Assembly (NCBI RefSeq): GCF_000146165.2
Contig: NC_004347.2
Coordinates: forward strand, 4,139,029 to 4,203,028
Length of the DNA: 64,000 nucleotides
Reading direction: 5' to 3'
DNA from: Shewanella oneidensis MR-1
GTDB lineage: Bacteria > Pseudomonadota > Gammaproteobacteria > Enterobacterales > Shewanellaceae
Positions 38,253-48,871 of the stretch are shown piece by piece. The notes under the pieces are model-generated. The model saw only the letters and a program-made list of their open reading frames with translations, was not told where the DNA came from and searched no databases. A program made the translations under genes and the position numbers. Numbering within the stretch: the first letter of the stretch is position 1; each line of letters opens with the position of its first letter.

Positions 38253-41200
38253 ACTGTTTACGCAGCGGAAGTACTAGATAGCGGCCAAATCCGTTTTGGT
38301 ACAGGAGCTGAAAACTCCGTCAATACTAATGGTAACCTACAACAACCCTTCTACTTCGATCAAAGCGCAAATCAATGGTATCAACTTACGTTTTCAAACT
38401 ATCCATTAGATAGCGCTATTGGCGTCGGTGGTGACGGTACAAATGAATGGAACAATACTGGTACCATAGTAACTAATCCTGTCTTAACCAACCAAGCGCT
38501 TGATTACTCAGGCTTTACTAAATATAACGGTGATAAGGGTTACGGTACGATTGTCTCGGTTGGTACGTTTAGCATCGATGGATTGGAGCTAGAATATAAA
38601 ACCAGCTATACCCTGCCACAAAATTCCGCCTTTATTAATATCACCACCCAAATCACCAACCGTTCAACGGTGAATGCCACCAACCTACGTATGTGGGTTG
38701 GTACACGGGATGATTATGTTGGGACTCTGGATCGTCCAACAAAAAACCGCGGCAACTTAGTCAATGGCGTTTTTACCCAATTAGCAGCCACCTCTGAAAA
38801 AGGCAAGGCACTGCAAATTATTGGCGGCAATAGCGGAGTGTTGTTTTTCTCCCCGTCAACAAAGGCAAACGTAGTGCAACAACGTTGCTGTCAATTTGAA
38901 AATGTAATCAATCAAGATCCTGCGACTTCAGCAATCGACGCAACAAATGATGGCTCCTACGCGTTTTATGTACGAATGGCAGATCTACGACCTGGGCAGA
39001 GTGAAAGTTTCACCTGGCACTATGCCGCAGGTAAAACCTCTGAATTAGCCAATATCGCCAAAAATGTTGCTCAAGCGGCCGCTATCACCAAAATCATGGT
39101 AGAAAATAATACTATTCATTTTCAAGCCATTGATTTCGTAGACATTAACGGCATTACCCTTGCCAAAATAAAAATTGAATCATTGCCCACTAATGGCAGC
39201 TTAACGCTGAATGGCACAGAAGTCACAGTCAACCAAGAAATTATCAGTGCTGATTTTGACAATTTAATCTATACCCCTAATGCAGGTTTCTTCGGCCAAG
39301 ACCGCTTTAGCTGGCAAGCCTTTGTGGGCAATGCTTACATCAATGCCCCTTCCTCTATGGACATTACCGTTGAAGAGGATACTGATAACGATGGTATTGG
39401 TAACAACGTCGACCCTGATGACGATGGTGATGGTGTCAATGATGCACAGGATGTGTTCCCACTCGACTCAACTGAATGGGTAGATACCGACAACGACGGT
39501 ATCGGTAACAATGCCGACACCGACGATGACAACGACGGTATCGGTAACAATGCCGACACCGACGATGACAACGACGGTGTGATTGACGCACAAGATGCCT
39601 TCCCACTAGACCCTAACGAGTCAGTTGATACCGACAAAGATGGTATTGGTAACAATGCCGATCCTGATGATGACGGAGATAGTGTCAATGATGCGCAGGA
39701 TGCCTTCCCGCTCGACCCAAATGAAACGGTCGACACTGACAAAGATGGTATAGGTAACAATGCCGATCCTGACGATGACAATGACGGCGTCAAAGATGCA
39801 CAAGATGCCTTCCCACTGGATCTAGCTGAATCTATTGATACCGACAAAGACGGTATCGGTAACAATGCCGATCCAGATGATGACAATGACAGCGTCAATG
39901 ATGCACAGGATGTGTTCCCGCTCGATCCAAATGAAACTGTCGACACTGACAAAGACGGTATCGGTAACAATGGCGATCCAGATGATGACGGTGATAGTGT
40001 CAATGATGCGCAGGATGCCTTCCCGTTTGATCCGGCTGAATCTGTCGATACCGACAAAGACGGTATCGGCAACAATACCGATCCAGACGATGACAATGAC
40101 GGCGTCAATGATGCGCAGGATGCCTTCCCACTCGATCCAAATGAAACGGTCGACACTGACAAAGATGGTATCGGTAATAACGCCGATCCAGATGATGACG
40201 GTGATAGTGTCAATGATGCACAGGATGCTTTCCCACTAGACCCTAACGAGTCTGTTGATACCGACAAAGACGGTATCGGTAACAATGCCGACGCCGATGA
40301 TGATAATGATGGTATGCCAGATGCTTGGGAGCTTGAAAACGGTCTAAATCCTCTGGATGCAACCGATGCGAACAAGGACCTTGATCAAGACGGTCGCTCT
40401 AACCTTGATGAGTTTTTACAAAATACCAATCCTAAAAAGGACGATGTCGCTCCAGTAGTGAATGTCCCTGCCAACGTCAGTCTCAATGCCACCACCTTGT
40501 TTACTAAAGTGGATGCTCAGCTGTTACAGACTCAAGGAACGGTCACTGCAAGCGATGCGGGCAATGAGGCTTGTTGTGCCGTCACCGCGGTAGGCATGGT
40601 TGAAGAGGGGTTAATGCTACGTCCGGGACGTCACATTATCACTTGGAAAGCACAGGATGCCGCAGGAAACATAGGTAGCGCTGAACAAATTGTGGATATT
40701 TACCCCACCATTTCGTTCGGTAAAGATGCCACTGTGTCAGAAGGTAGAGACAGCCGCTTTAAAGTGGTGCTCAATGGCGATTCACCCACTTATCCGGTTG
40801 TCGTTGACTACACGGTAGGGGGCAGTGCCGATAGTGAAGATCACAATTTAAGCAGTGGTTCGGTCATTATTGAATCTGGTGTAGAAGTACAGGTACCCTT
40901 TAGCATTCTGGCAGATCAGGTAAAAGAAGCGGAAGAGCTAATTGAACTGAGCTTTGTTGGTGAACAAAACTGGGGGGTTAAAAACACCCACAAGACCCGC
41001 ATCGTCGAAACCAATGTTGCACCAGAACTCACGCTTATCGCGAAGCAAAATCATCAGCAAGTCACCAGTATTGCAAAAGATGCAGGCCTAGTCGAACTGG
41101 CACTGAGCATCCTTGATGATAATAGCAAGCACGATATTCGCTGGCTGTTACCAGAAGGCGTCACCGCGGACATCAGTGAAACTAAACAACTGCTAAGCTT

Positions 41201-42683
41201 CGATCCTTCACAGTTAAAGGCAAACATGCTTAGCCTGTCTGCCACTGTGATCGATAATGGCTCACCCGCCCAAACTGCTGAGATCAATATCCTGCTCAAG
41301 GTGTTAGCAACAACACCCGAATTAGCGGAACGCGATACCGACAGTGATGGCTTAAGCGATCGCGAAGAAGGGTTAACAGATACGGATCAGGATGGTATTC
41401 CAGACTATTTGGATAACATCGACGAAACCCATCTGCTGCCTGAGCGTGGCTTATCCACTAATGCCTATATCATTGAAGCTGACGCCGGCGTAAAACTTAC
41501 CCTAGGTCAAGTCTCGATGAGCAGCGCCTTTGACGGTGCTGAAGTCACACCAAATGACTTTAAAATCTCAAAACTGACTGTGGATGACGTGCCGAATAAG
41601 GGAGGATATTTTGATTTTATCGTCAGTAACCTTCCAGAAATGGGTCAATCGGTGAATGTGGTTCTGCCTCAGCGAGAAGCCATTCCAAGCCGTGCAGTTT
41701 ACCGTAAATATGTCGAAGGCAAAGGTTGGTTTAACTTTGTTGAAGACACCAATAACCATTTAAGCTCAGCGAAAGGAGAACAGGGTTACTGCCCTGCGCC
41801 AGGATCTGACGCCTTTAAACCGGGCTTAAAAGAAGGTGATTGGTGCGTGCAGCTTACCATCAAAGATGGTGGACCGAACGATAGCGATAGTAAAGTGAAC
41901 GGTACGGTCAAAGATCCGGGCGGTATTGGACAACCCATAATGCATGAGGTTGAAGTGACAACAAATGGTAGTGGTAGCATGGGCTTAGGTATGGTGTTGT
42001 TAATGGGATTCATGGCGGGCGTAAGACGCTTTGGTCGTCGAATCACTGGCTTACTTGCATTACTGGGACTCAGTTTTGGCGCTAACGCGGTAGAGTTTAA
42101 TGCTGACAATCTGTATCTGCAGCTAGGTGCCGGACAAGGCCATTCCAGTGTCGAGCGCAGTGATATTGCAGCAGAACTCACCAAAATTTCTGATACCATC
42201 AAGGTGACTGACTTTGATGACACATCAAAGAGTTACTGGTTCGAGCTAGGCTACAAAATCCATCCTAACTGGGGGATTGAGCTGGGCTATGTCGACCTTG
42301 GCAATGTCTCGGTGAGTTTTACAGGCCAAGTCGATCAACTCGAAGTGGAATCTTACTTGGATAAAGTGAGCCTGAGTCATCCTGATAGTGCATCGGGTGC
42401 CAGTATTGGTATGAGTTACTTCTATCCACTCATGGACAAGTTAGTACTCAGTGGCAGAGCGGGTGCATTCTTTTGGGAAGGTGATTACAGCACACTACTC
42501 AAAATCAAAGAGGGTGCCTTTAGCTATCAACACCAAAGCCAAAACGGTACCGATTTGTATGTCGGTATGGGACTTGATTATCTCCCCGCTGAACACTGGG
42601 CCATCGGCCTAGCACTGCGCAGCTACCGCTTGGACGGCTATCATACCGATGTAGTTGCCTTATCCGTGGGCTTTGATTTTTAA
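38241..42683 (+). CDS. Giant Ca-binding-repeat surface protein with internal anchor and C-terminal OMP barrel (5' end displaced by IS)
   Basis: 1480 codons. The apparent start, TTG 38241, lies within the IS terminal repeat and lacks a ribosome site; the real start is ATG 36895. The N-terminal ~370 residues are beta-rich and exported in type. Next come thrombospondin type 3-like Asp-rich repeats (about 381-693), a HYR-like segment, a Calx-beta-like domain (about 823-910), another cadherin/VCBS-like domain, and a choice-of-anchor U domain (about 1085-1235; VEGKGWFNFVEDTNNHL, GDWCVQLTIKDGGPND). A GlyGly-CTERM-like anchor follows (GSGSMGLG at 1243, hydrophobic, then RRFGRR). A signal-like segment ends in ANA (1283), then a ~197-residue OmpA-like barrel ending in VGFDF. 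Likely a cell-surface adhesin, now probably not exported. Confidence 0.82.
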   Translation: MNALTVYAAEVLDSGQIRFGTGAENSVNTNGNLQQPFYFDQSANQWYQLTFSNYPLDSAIGVGGDGTNEWNNTGTIVTNPVLTNQALDYSGFTKYNGDKGYGTIVSVGTFSIDGLELEYKTSYTLPQNSAFINITTQITNRSTVNATNLRMWVGTRDDYVGTLDRPTKNRGNLVNGVFTQLAATSEKGKALQIIGGNSGVLFFSPSTKANVVQQRCCQFENVINQDPATSAIDATNDGSYAFYVRMADLRPGQSESFTWHYAAGKTSELANIAKNVAQAAAITKIMVENNTIHFQAIDFVDINGITLAKIKIESLPTNGSLTLNGTEVTVNQEIISADFDNLIYTPNAGFFGQDRFSWQAFVGNAYINAPSSMDITVEEDTDNDGIGNNVDPDDDGDGVNDAQDVFPLDSTEWVDTDNDGIGNNADTDDDNDGIGNNADTDDDNDGVIDAQDAFPLDPNESVDTDKDGIGNNADPDDDGDSVNDAQDAFPLDPNETVDTDKDGIGNNADPDDDNDGVKDAQDAFPLDLAESIDTDKDGIGNNADPDDDNDSVNDAQDVFPLDPNETVDTDKDGIGNNGDPDDDGDSVNDAQDAFPFDPAESVDTDKDGIGNNTDPDDDNDGVNDAQDAFPLDPNETVDTDKDGIGNNADPDDDGDSVNDAQDAFPLDPNESVDTDKDGIGNNADADDDNDGMPDAWELENGLNPLDATDANKDLDQDGRSNLDEFLQNTNPKKDDVAPVVNVPANVSLNATTLFTKVDAQLLQTQGTVTASDAGNEACCAVTAVGMVEEGLMLRPGRHIITWKAQDAAGNIGSAEQIVDIYPTISFGKDATVSEGRDSRFKVVLNGDSPTYPVVVDYTVGGSADSEDHNLSSGSVIIESGVEVQVPFSILADQVKEAEELIELSFVGEQNWGVKNTHKTRIVETNVAPELTLIAKQNHQQVTSIAKDAGLVELALSILDDNSKHDIRWLLPEGVTADISETKQLLSFDPSQLKANMLSLSATVIDNGSPAQTAEINILLKVLATTPELAERDTDSDGLSDREEGLTDTDQDGIPDYLDNIDETHLLPERGLSTNAYIIEADAGVKLTLGQVSMSSAFDGAEVTPNDFKISKLTVDDVPNKGGYFDFIVSNLPEMGQSVNVVLPQREAIPSRAVYRKYVEGKGWFNFVEDTNNHLSSAKGEQGYCPAPGSDAFKPGLKEGDWCVQLTIKDGGPNDSDSKVNGTVKDPGGIGQPIMHEVEVTTNGSGSMGLGMVLLMGFMAGVRRFGRRITGLLALLGLSFGANAVEFNADNLYLQLGAGQGHSSVERSDIAAELTKISDTIKVTDFDDTSKSYWFELGYKIHPNWGIELGYVDLGNVSVSFTGQVDQLEVESYLDKVSLSHPDSASGASIGMSYFYPLMDKLVLSGRAGAFFWEGDYSTLLKIKEGAFSYQHQSQNGTDLYVGMGLDYLPAEHWAIGLALRSYRLDGYHTDVVALSVGFDF
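39381..40320 (+). repeat. 105-bp tandem repeats encoding Asp-rich TSP3-like units
   Basis: About eight units of 35 residues, consensus TDKDGIGNNADPDDDGD then SVNDAQDAFPLDPNE-VD. One unit carries a 13-residue internal doubling (GIGNNADTDDDND). Units are near-identical at DNA level, so copy number may vary between strains. Each D-x-D-x-D-G stretch should bind Ca2+. Confidence 0.92.
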
Positions 42684-42701
42684 ATTAAGCTAACTCATGT
42701 A

Positions 42702-42729
42702 AGCCCAGCAATTTGACTATTGCTGGGCT
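42702..42729. terminator. Bidirectional terminator between convergent genes
   Basis: AGCCCAGCAAT / ATTGCTGGGCT around a 6-nt loop, with T6 on the plus side. It ends the surface-protein gene. On the minus strand it directly follows the restored stop (42733) of the frameshifted gene. Confidence 0.9.
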
Positions 42730-42732
42730 TTT

Positions 42733-43280
42733 TTATTGATTCCTTAACCCAGCGCAACACTCTCCACGCCCCGCAGCACTGACACAAGGATAGCAAGCTT
42801 GGTTCACTAGGATATAGCCCAGCTTTTCCTGTAAAGAAAATATCGATGGTTCAATCACTTTACTGGCGTCAATCACTAAGGAATGGATCTCCAAAAAGCG
42901 GTGTTGTCCATAGGTGGATAGCTTATCTGCGATCGAATTAAATCCAAGCAGGCATAACGATTAAGCACTTGCATCCCATAAAACTGCCGATTGATATTCC
43001 CCTGTGCATCACAAATTTCGGCGGGAATAAATTGAACCGCTTGACCTATAACATCTCGAAATTGCTCAACAAATGCTGCGCTTACCAGCTCAGGTCCAAG
43101 AGTGGGTAAAATGTCGTATTGCGTTATCTCATCATCAAGGACGTCCACTTCATAGTAAAAGGGGCCAACGCCATTCGAGGGTTGAGTCAAGGCATCAGCA
43201 TAGGACTGTACATTTCGCTCACCATACACAAAATACACATCTCGATGGTAAAAACTCTGCAACTTATAAAATCGTTCCAT
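42733..43280 (-). pseudogene. Hypothetical protein gene with probable +1 frameshift at a T5 run
   Basis: The intact frame runs from ATG 43280 to TAG 42876 (134 residues, MERFYKLQSFYHRDVYFVYG start). At the T5 run near 42898, adding one T continues the protein from PMDNTA into FLEIHSLVIDASKVIEPSIF and on to a Cys-rich end (NQACYPCVSAAGRGECC), stopping at TAA 42733, a few bases from the shared terminator. The joined product would be 182 residues. Its body weakly recalls imm11/DUF1629-type immunity proteins, but I cannot confirm this. It is either a real frameshift mutation or a homopolymer sequencing error. Confidence 0.6.
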
Positions 43281-43347
43281 CTTTACATCCTGTAAATCCA
43301 GCTAAATCAAGTATGTTGCCCTCATTTGCGAAGTGAGGCTAAAACAA

Positions 43348-43365
43348 AGCCCCGTAAACGGGGCT
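43348..43365 (-). terminator. Terminator of ssb
   Basis: AGCCCCG, loop TTTA, CGGGGCT, then TTGTTTT on the minus strand, about 40 nt after the ssb stop. Confidence 0.88.
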
Positions 43366-43401
43366 GTGTTTTTGAATCTCAAAATGATTCTAAAGTAATG
43401 G

Positions 43402-44118
43402 CTAGAACGGGATATCGTCGTCCCAACCGTCATCCAAATCTGGAGTAAAGTTTTGCTGTGGCTGTGGCGCAGGGCGCTGTGCAGGAGCCGCTGGCGCTTG
43501 ATACGCCGGAGCTGCAGGCTTAGGTGCATAACCGCCCTGCTGTGGCTGAGCGTGAGGCTGAACATGGGGTTGCGCCTGTTGCTGACCATAGCTTTGCTGA
43601 GCTGGAGGCTGATTGTAGCCAGATTGAGGTTGTGGCGCTGGTGCTTGATAAGCCGGAGCCGCTTGCGGTGCTGGCGCGTATTGGTTTTGCGCAGGAGCAG
43701 CTTGTTGTGGGGCTGATTGGTAACCGCCGTTTTGTGGCATCCCCCCCATTGGGGCACCTTGACCACCTTGGTTGCGGCTACCTAGCATTTGCATGCTACC
43801 GCTTTGATCAATCACCACTTCCGTTGAGTAACGGTCTTGGCCACTTTGGTCTTTCCACTTACGGGTTTGCAATTTACCTTCGAGGTAAACCTGCGAACCT
43901 TTACGCAGGTACTCACCAGTGATTTCAGCTAATTTTCCAAACAGAACCACACGGTGCCATTCAGTACGTTCTTGCTGTTGACCTTGTTGGTCCTTCCACG
44001 ATTCGCTGGTCGCCACTGTAATGTTAGCGACTGCGTTACCGTTTGGCATGTAACGTACTTCTGGATCTTGTCCCAAATTGCCAACCAAAATTACCTTGTT
44101 AACACCACGACTGGCCAT
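43402..44118 (-). CDS. ssb: Single-stranded DNA-binding protein
   Basis: 238 residues. N-terminal OB fold (about 1-110; [60 protein letters not shown]). A long Gln/Pro/Ala-rich disordered linker (about 125-225) is longer than in E. coli. The acidic partner-binding tip [12 protein letters not shown] is intact. It binds ssDNA as a tetramer and recruits replication and repair proteins. AGGAG lies upstream of ATG. Its neighbourhood with uvrA is the classical gammaproteobacterial arrangement, here with an MFS gene between them. I saw no clear LexA box. Confidence 0.98.
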   Translation of the reverse strand: MASRGVNKVILVGNLGQDPEVRYMPNGNAVANITVATSESWKDQQGQQQERTEWHRVVLFGKLAEITGEYLRKGSQVYLEGKLQTRKWKDQSGQDRYSTEVVIDQSGSMQMLGSRNQGGQGAPMGGMPQNGGYQSAPQQAAPAQNQYAPAPQAAPAYQAPAPQPQSGYNQPPAQQSYGQQQAQPHVQPHAQPQQGGYAPKPAAPAYQAPAAPAQRPAPQPQQNFTPDLDDGWDDDIPF

Positions 44119-44226
44119 TGAAATCTCCTGCGATTCTTTAAATAATCTATTAATTCAGTATGTTGTTTATCTGTGTCGCCATAGAGGAAAATCTGCTTCC
44201 CCAAATACTATTGGCAGGCACACATA

Positions 44227-45594
44227 TTATTGAGCAGAGCCTAACACAGCTCGGGCTTCTCTTAAATCGAAATGCTCGTCAACCTTGAGATAAGCGACTT
44301 TCTCATCGAGCACCACAATCGCTTCGACCACGCCCATTAATTGCGACAACTGCGCCGCCATATCACGGGCTTGGTTTTTATCTTTTACCGCTGCCTCTAG
44401 GGTGTAACTCTTAAGCAGTACAGGATTTTTCATCCCCAAGGTAAGTAATAACCAAATGCCCATCAGTACCAGCGCCACAATAAACACCCCAACGGCACCG
44501 ACTAATTGGAACGCACCGCCACCGAGCATGCCGCCACAAAAAGCCCCTAAAAATTGGCTAGTTGAATAAACGCCCATCGCTGAGCCCTTTTCACCGACAG
44601 GGCAAAATTTGGCAATTAAGCTCGGTAATGAAGCCTCAAGGTAGTTAAAACCAGTAAAAAACAGCAGCACGGCCACACTCAATACCCAAAGGTTGCTGGC
44701 GAAAATCGCCATCGCCGCAAGAGCAAACATCATAATGACTAAGGCAATTTGGAACATCGCTTTAGTATTCTTACGCTTAACCCCGATAATAATTAATGGC
44801 ACCATCAAAAAGAAAGCGCCCACAAACGCAGGGAAATACAGCATCCAGTGTTTTTCTTTGACTAAACCTGCATCGACTAAATCGAGTGGCAAGGCCACAA
44901 ACACTGCGGTTAACACTAAATGCAGAATAAAAATGCCTGCGTTAAGCCTAAATAGTTGCGGCTCAAAAAACATACGTTTGAGCTTTGCTGGAGTCGCTAA
45001 AGTATCCCCTTTGGGTGCCTGAGTAATTGGATTAGGCACTAAAAACTGGATCAGCAACATTCCCAAAATCGCCAATAACGCCGTTAACCAAAATAATCCA
45101 GTCAACCCAAGATGCTGCGCGACGATAGGTCCCATTAACAATGAGAGCGCAAAAGAAAGCCCGATACACATGCCGATAATCGCCATGACTTTAGTGCGCT
45201 GCTCATCCCGCGTTAAGTCCGCCGCAAGAGCTAATACGGCTGCGGCAATCGCGCCCATTCCTTGTACAGCCCGGCCAAATACAACGCCATAGATGGTTTC
45301 AGCATTGGCGGCAATGACACTGCCGATAGCAAACACCACTAACCCAGCGAGAATGACAGGCTTACGACCATATTTATCGGATAAAATCCCCATGGGGATC
45401 TGCAAAACCGCCTGAGTTAAGCCATAGGCACCGATGGCGATACCCACCCAAAGGGGTGAAAAACCTTCTAGATGCTGACCATAAAGTGCAAAGACGGGCA
45501 TGATCATAAACAAGCCCATCATGCGTAAACCAAATACACTGGCTAAAGAAAACGCGACTTTTTTCTCGGTTCCTGAAAGTCCGTTGTTACCCAT
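44227..45594 (-). CDS. yajR: MFS transporter, YajR-like
   Basis: 455 residues: twelve transmembrane helices followed by a ~60-residue cytoplasmic alpha/beta domain (QARDMAAQLSQLMGVVEAIV, VAYLKVDEHF), as in E. coli YajR (about 454 residues, YAM domain). The N-terminus (VAFSLASVFGLRMMGLFMIM, GIAIGAYGLTQAVLQIPMGI, motif A DKYGRKP) fits YajR. A proton-driven exporter of unknown substrate. AAGG precedes ATG by seven bases. It is divergent from uvrA and upstream of ssb; the ~110-bp gap leaves room for a separate ssb promoter. Confidence 0.88.
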   Translation of the reverse strand: MGNNGLSGTEKKVAFSLASVFGLRMMGLFMIMPVFALYGQHLEGFSPLWVGIAIGAYGLTQAVLQIPMGILSDKYGRKPVILAGLVVFAIGSVIAANAETIYGVVFGRAVQGMGAIAAAVLALAADLTRDEQRTKVMAIIGMCIGLSFALSLLMGPIVAQHLGLTGLFWLTALLAILGMLLIQFLVPNPITQAPKGDTLATPAKLKRMFFEPQLFRLNAGIFILHLVLTAVFVALPLDLVDAGLVKEKHWMLYFPAFVGAFFLMVPLIIIGVKRKNTKAMFQIALVIMMFALAAMAIFASNLWVLSVAVLLFFTGFNYLEASLPSLIAKFCPVGEKGSAMGVYSTSQFLGAFCGGMLGGGAFQLVGAVGVFIVALVLMGIWLLLTLGMKNPVLLKSYTLEAAVKDKNQARDMAAQLSQLMGVVEAIVVLDEKVAYLKVDEHFDLREARAVLGSAQ

Positions 45595-45988
45595 GATTTT
45601 GCCTTGGATTGAAGTCTTTTAGGGGGCGCATGTTAACACACCCCCAAGCATTTGCTCAAAAGGAAAAACCGCCCTAAGCACTCATGTTAAATAGGCGGTA
45701 TTCCCCCATCGCAGCACGGTTAAAAAAGCCGTTGTCATGCCCTTAGGTCTTTGTTTTAAAGACTTATCTAAAAGTCGATTAGCAACAAACAGTTAACTTG
45801 AGCCTTACAGTTTCAGCCACGCTATTCCCCTTCCACGGATGAATCTTAGTTAATCCACAACGCTCCCATCCCCATCACAGTGATAGGTACACTGGCGGAG
45901 AAACGGAGATCACAGAATCGACTAAACTCAGCCGCCGAACTGTGCGATACTTAGGCTCATTTTTTTAAGCATAAGACTTGAGCGATAG
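45595..45988. other. Divergent intergenic region yajR-like / uvrA
   Basis: About 390 bp with promoters for both genes. I looked for a CTGT-N8-ACAG LexA box and found no convincing one. Confidence 0.5.
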
Positions 45989-48841
45989 ATGGATAAGATT
46001 GAAATACGCGGTGCACGAACCCACAATCTCAAAAATATCAACCTGACTATCCCAAGGGATAAGTTAATCGTTATCACAGGATTATCGGGATCAGGCAAAT
46101 CTTCCTTAGCATTTGATACCTTATATGCCGAAGGCCAACGACGTTACGTTGAGTCTCTATCTGCCTACGCCCGCCAATTCTTAAGCTTGATGGAAAAACC
46201 CGATGTCGATCATATCGAAGGCTTAAGCCCGGCGATTTCCATCGAACAAAAATCGACGTCACATAACCCGCGCTCAACCGTGGGCACAATCACTGAGATT
46301 TACGACTATCTACGACTACTGTTTGCCCGTGTGGGCGAACCCCGCTGCCCCACCCACGGCCAACCTTTAGCGGCTCAAACCGTGAGTCAGATGGTGGATA
46401 AAGTATTAGAAATGCCCGAGGATAGCCGCTTAATGCTGCTAGCCCCCGTGGTTAACGGTCGTAAGGGTGAGCACGTTAAATTACTCGAGGGCTTATCGGC
46501 GCAGGGTTATATCCGCGCCCGTATCGACGGTGAAGTCTGCGACTTAACCGATCCGCCAACCCTAGATTTACACGTTAAACACACCATCGAAGTAGTAGTC
46601 GATCGCTTTAAAGTTCGCAGCGATATCCAGCAGCGCCTTGCTGAATCCTTTGAAACCGCACTCGAACTCTCGGGTGGGATTGCTGTGGTCGCTAGTATGG
46701 ATGAAGGGACAACGGAAGAATTAATCTTCTCCGCCAACTTCGCCTGTCCGCACTGCGGCTATTCGATGGCCGAGCTCGAGCCACGGATTTTCTCCTTTAA
46801 CAACCCAGCCGGTGCTTGCCCAACCTGTGATGGGTTAGGGGTACAACAGTTTTTCGACCCAGACAGAGTGATCACCAATCCTGAGTTATCCCTGGCTGGC
46901 GGCGCGATTCGCGGCTGGGATAGACGTAACTTCTATTACTTCCAGATGTTAAGTTCGCTCGCCGACCACTATAAGTTCGATGTCGAAGCCCCCTTCGAAC
47001 AGCTATCGGATAAAGTGAGAAAAATCGTCCTCTACGGTTCAGGTAAAGACAGCATCGCCTTCAAATACATCAACGACCGTGGCGACGTCGTGGTGCGTAA
47101 TCATCCCTTTGAAGGCATTTTAAATAATATGGACAGGCGTTACCGCGAAACCGAAAGTAACGCGGTGCGCGATGAGTTAGCCAAGTTTATCAACACCCAA
47201 GCTTGCCAAAGCTGTGGCGGCTCGCGTCTGCGTGAAGAAGCCCGCCACGTGTTTATAGGCGATCTTAACCTGCCGAAACTGACTGTGTGGTCAATTGGCG
47301 AAGCCCTAGATTATTTCGACAAACTCGAGTTCACTGGCCAAAAAGCCCAAATTGCTGAAAAAATCCTCAAGGAAGTGCGCGACCGTTTAGGTTTCCTCGT
47401 CAATGTTGGCCTCAACTATTTAAGCCTATCGCGCTCAGCCGAAACCCTCTCGGGCGGTGAAGCGCAGCGTATTCGCTTAGCCAGTCAAATTGGTGCAGGG
47501 CTTGTCGGCGTGATGTATGTCCTCGATGAGCCATCCATCGGTTTGCATCAAAGGGATAATGAGCGTCTGCTGCAAACCCTGATCCACCTGCGGGATTTAG
47601 GCAACACAGTGATTGTGGTGGAGCACGATGAAGATGCGATTCGCATGGCGGATCATATTATCGATATCGGCCCAGGCGCTGGCGTGCACGGCGGCGAAGT
47701 GATTTGTGATGGTCCCATTGAGAAAATCATCGCCTGTGACGAGTCCGTCACTGGCCAGTACATTTCGGGTAAACGCAATATTCATATCAGTACCCCACGC
47801 ACGCCGTTCGATCCCAAACAGGTAATTGAGCTCTATGGTGCCCGCGGTAATAACCTGCGTAATGTCGATTTAACCATTCCAATAGGCTTATTCACCTGCG
47901 TGACAGGGGTATCGGGCTCAGGCAAATCAACCCTGATAAACGACACCTTCTTCAAGATCGCCCATAAAATGTTAAACGGCGCCACCGTTGACGAACCAGC
48001 GCCTTACGATCGGATTGTCGGCATGGAACAATGCGATAAAGTGGTCGATATCGACCAAAGCCCGATTGGCCGGACTCCGCGATCAAACCCCGCCACTTAT
48101 ACTGGCATCTTTACCCCAATTCGGGAGATTTTTGCCGGAACGCAGGAATCCCGTACCCGTGGTTATCAGGTCGGGCGCTTTTCCTTTAACGTTAAGGGTG
48201 GCCGCTGCGAGGCCTGCCAAGGCGATGGTTTAATTAAAGTCGAAATGCACTTCCTACCCGATGTGTATGTGCCCTGCGATGCCTGTAAGGGCAAACGTTA
48301 TAACCGCGAAACCTTAGAAGTGCGTTATAAAGGCAAGAATATCCACGAAGTACTGCAAATGACGGTAGAAGATGCACGCGAATTTTTCGATGCTGTACCT
48401 GCGATTGCCCGTAAACTGCAAACCCTAATGGATGTGGGCTTGTCTTACGTGCGGTTAGGTCAGAGCGCAACGACGCTGTCAGGCGGTGAGGCCCAAAGGG
48501 TAAAACTGGCCAAGGAACTATCCAAACGCGATACGGGTAAAACCTTGTATATCTTGGATGAACCGACCACGGGCTTGCACTTTGCTGATATCCAATTGCT
48601 ACTGGATGTACTGCATCGACTCAAATCCCACGGCAACACGATTGTGGTAATTGAGCATAATCTGGACGTGATTAAAACCGCAGATTGGATTATCGACTTA
48701 GGCCCAGAGGGCGGCGGTGGCGGCGGCACAATCCTCGCCACAGGTACGCCAGAAGACGTCGCTCTACATCCTACCTCACACACGGCCCGTTTCTTAAAGC
48801 CGCTGCTGGAGCGTGATGCACAGCTAACCAAACAGCAGTAG
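45989..48841 (+). CDS. uvrA: Excinuclease ABC subunit A
   Basis: 950 residues, normal length. Two ABC modules: Walker [15 protein letters not shown] and [14 protein letters not shown], signatures [12 protein letters not shown] and [12 protein letters not shown], Walker [12 protein letters not shown] and [11 protein letters not shown]. Zinc modules are seen at [11 protein letters not shown] with CPTCDGLG, at CQSCGGSRL, and at CEACQGDGL with [10 protein letters not shown]. It is the damage-recognition ATPase of nucleotide excision repair, acting with UvrB. Start ATG 45989. The end is followed by a hairpin and a small membrane-protein gene. Confidence 0.99.
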   Translation: MDKIEIRGARTHNLKNINLTIPRDKLIVITGLSGSGKSSLAFDTLYAEGQRRYVESLSAYARQFLSLMEKPDVDHIEGLSPAISIEQKSTSHNPRSTVGTITEIYDYLRLLFARVGEPRCPTHGQPLAAQTVSQMVDKVLEMPEDSRLMLLAPVVNGRKGEHVKLLEGLSAQGYIRARIDGEVCDLTDPPTLDLHVKHTIEVVVDRFKVRSDIQQRLAESFETALELSGGIAVVASMDEGTTEELIFSANFACPHCGYSMAELEPRIFSFNNPAGACPTCDGLGVQQFFDPDRVITNPELSLAGGAIRGWDRRNFYYFQMLSSLADHYKFDVEAPFEQLSDKVRKIVLYGSGKDSIAFKYINDRGDVVVRNHPFEGILNNMDRRYRETESNAVRDELAKFINTQACQSCGGSRLREEARHVFIGDLNLPKLTVWSIGEALDYFDKLEFTGQKAQIAEKILKEVRDRLGFLVNVGLNYLSLSRSAETLSGGEAQRIRLASQIGAGLVGVMYVLDEPSIGLHQRDNERLLQTLIHLRDLGNTVIVVEHDEDAIRMADHIIDIGPGAGVHGGEVICDGPIEKIIACDESVTGQYISGKRNIHISTPRTPFDPKQVIELYGARGNNLRNVDLTIPIGLFTCVTGVSGSGKSTLINDTFFKIAHKMLNGATVDEPAPYDRIVGMEQCDKVVDIDQSPIGRTPRSNPATYTGIFTPIREIFAGTQESRTRGYQVGRFSFNVKGGRCEACQGDGLIKVEMHFLPDVYVPCDACKGKRYNRETLEVRYKGKNIHEVLQMTVEDAREFFDAVPAIARKLQTLMDVGLSYVRLGQSATTLSGGEAQRVKLAKELSKRDTGKTLYILDEPTTGLHFADIQLLLDVLHRLKSHGNTIVVIEHNLDVIKTADWIIDLGPEGGGGGGTILATGTPEDVALHPTSHTARFLKPLLERDAQLTKQQ

Positions 48842-48871
48842 CGAACAAGATAAGGCTCGCAACCAAAAATG

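Noticed and set aside
39335..40375. Long minus-strand ORF (346 codons, Ser/Leu repeats) opposite the surface-protein repeats
   Set aside because: It is the mirror of the 105-bp Asp-rich repeats, lacks a ribosome site, and its repetitive Ser-rich product follows directly from the plus-strand codons.
45595..45988. Possible LexA/SOS box upstream of uvrA
   Set aside because: No CTGT-N8-ACAG match was found; the partial CTGT and ACAG words have wrong spacing.
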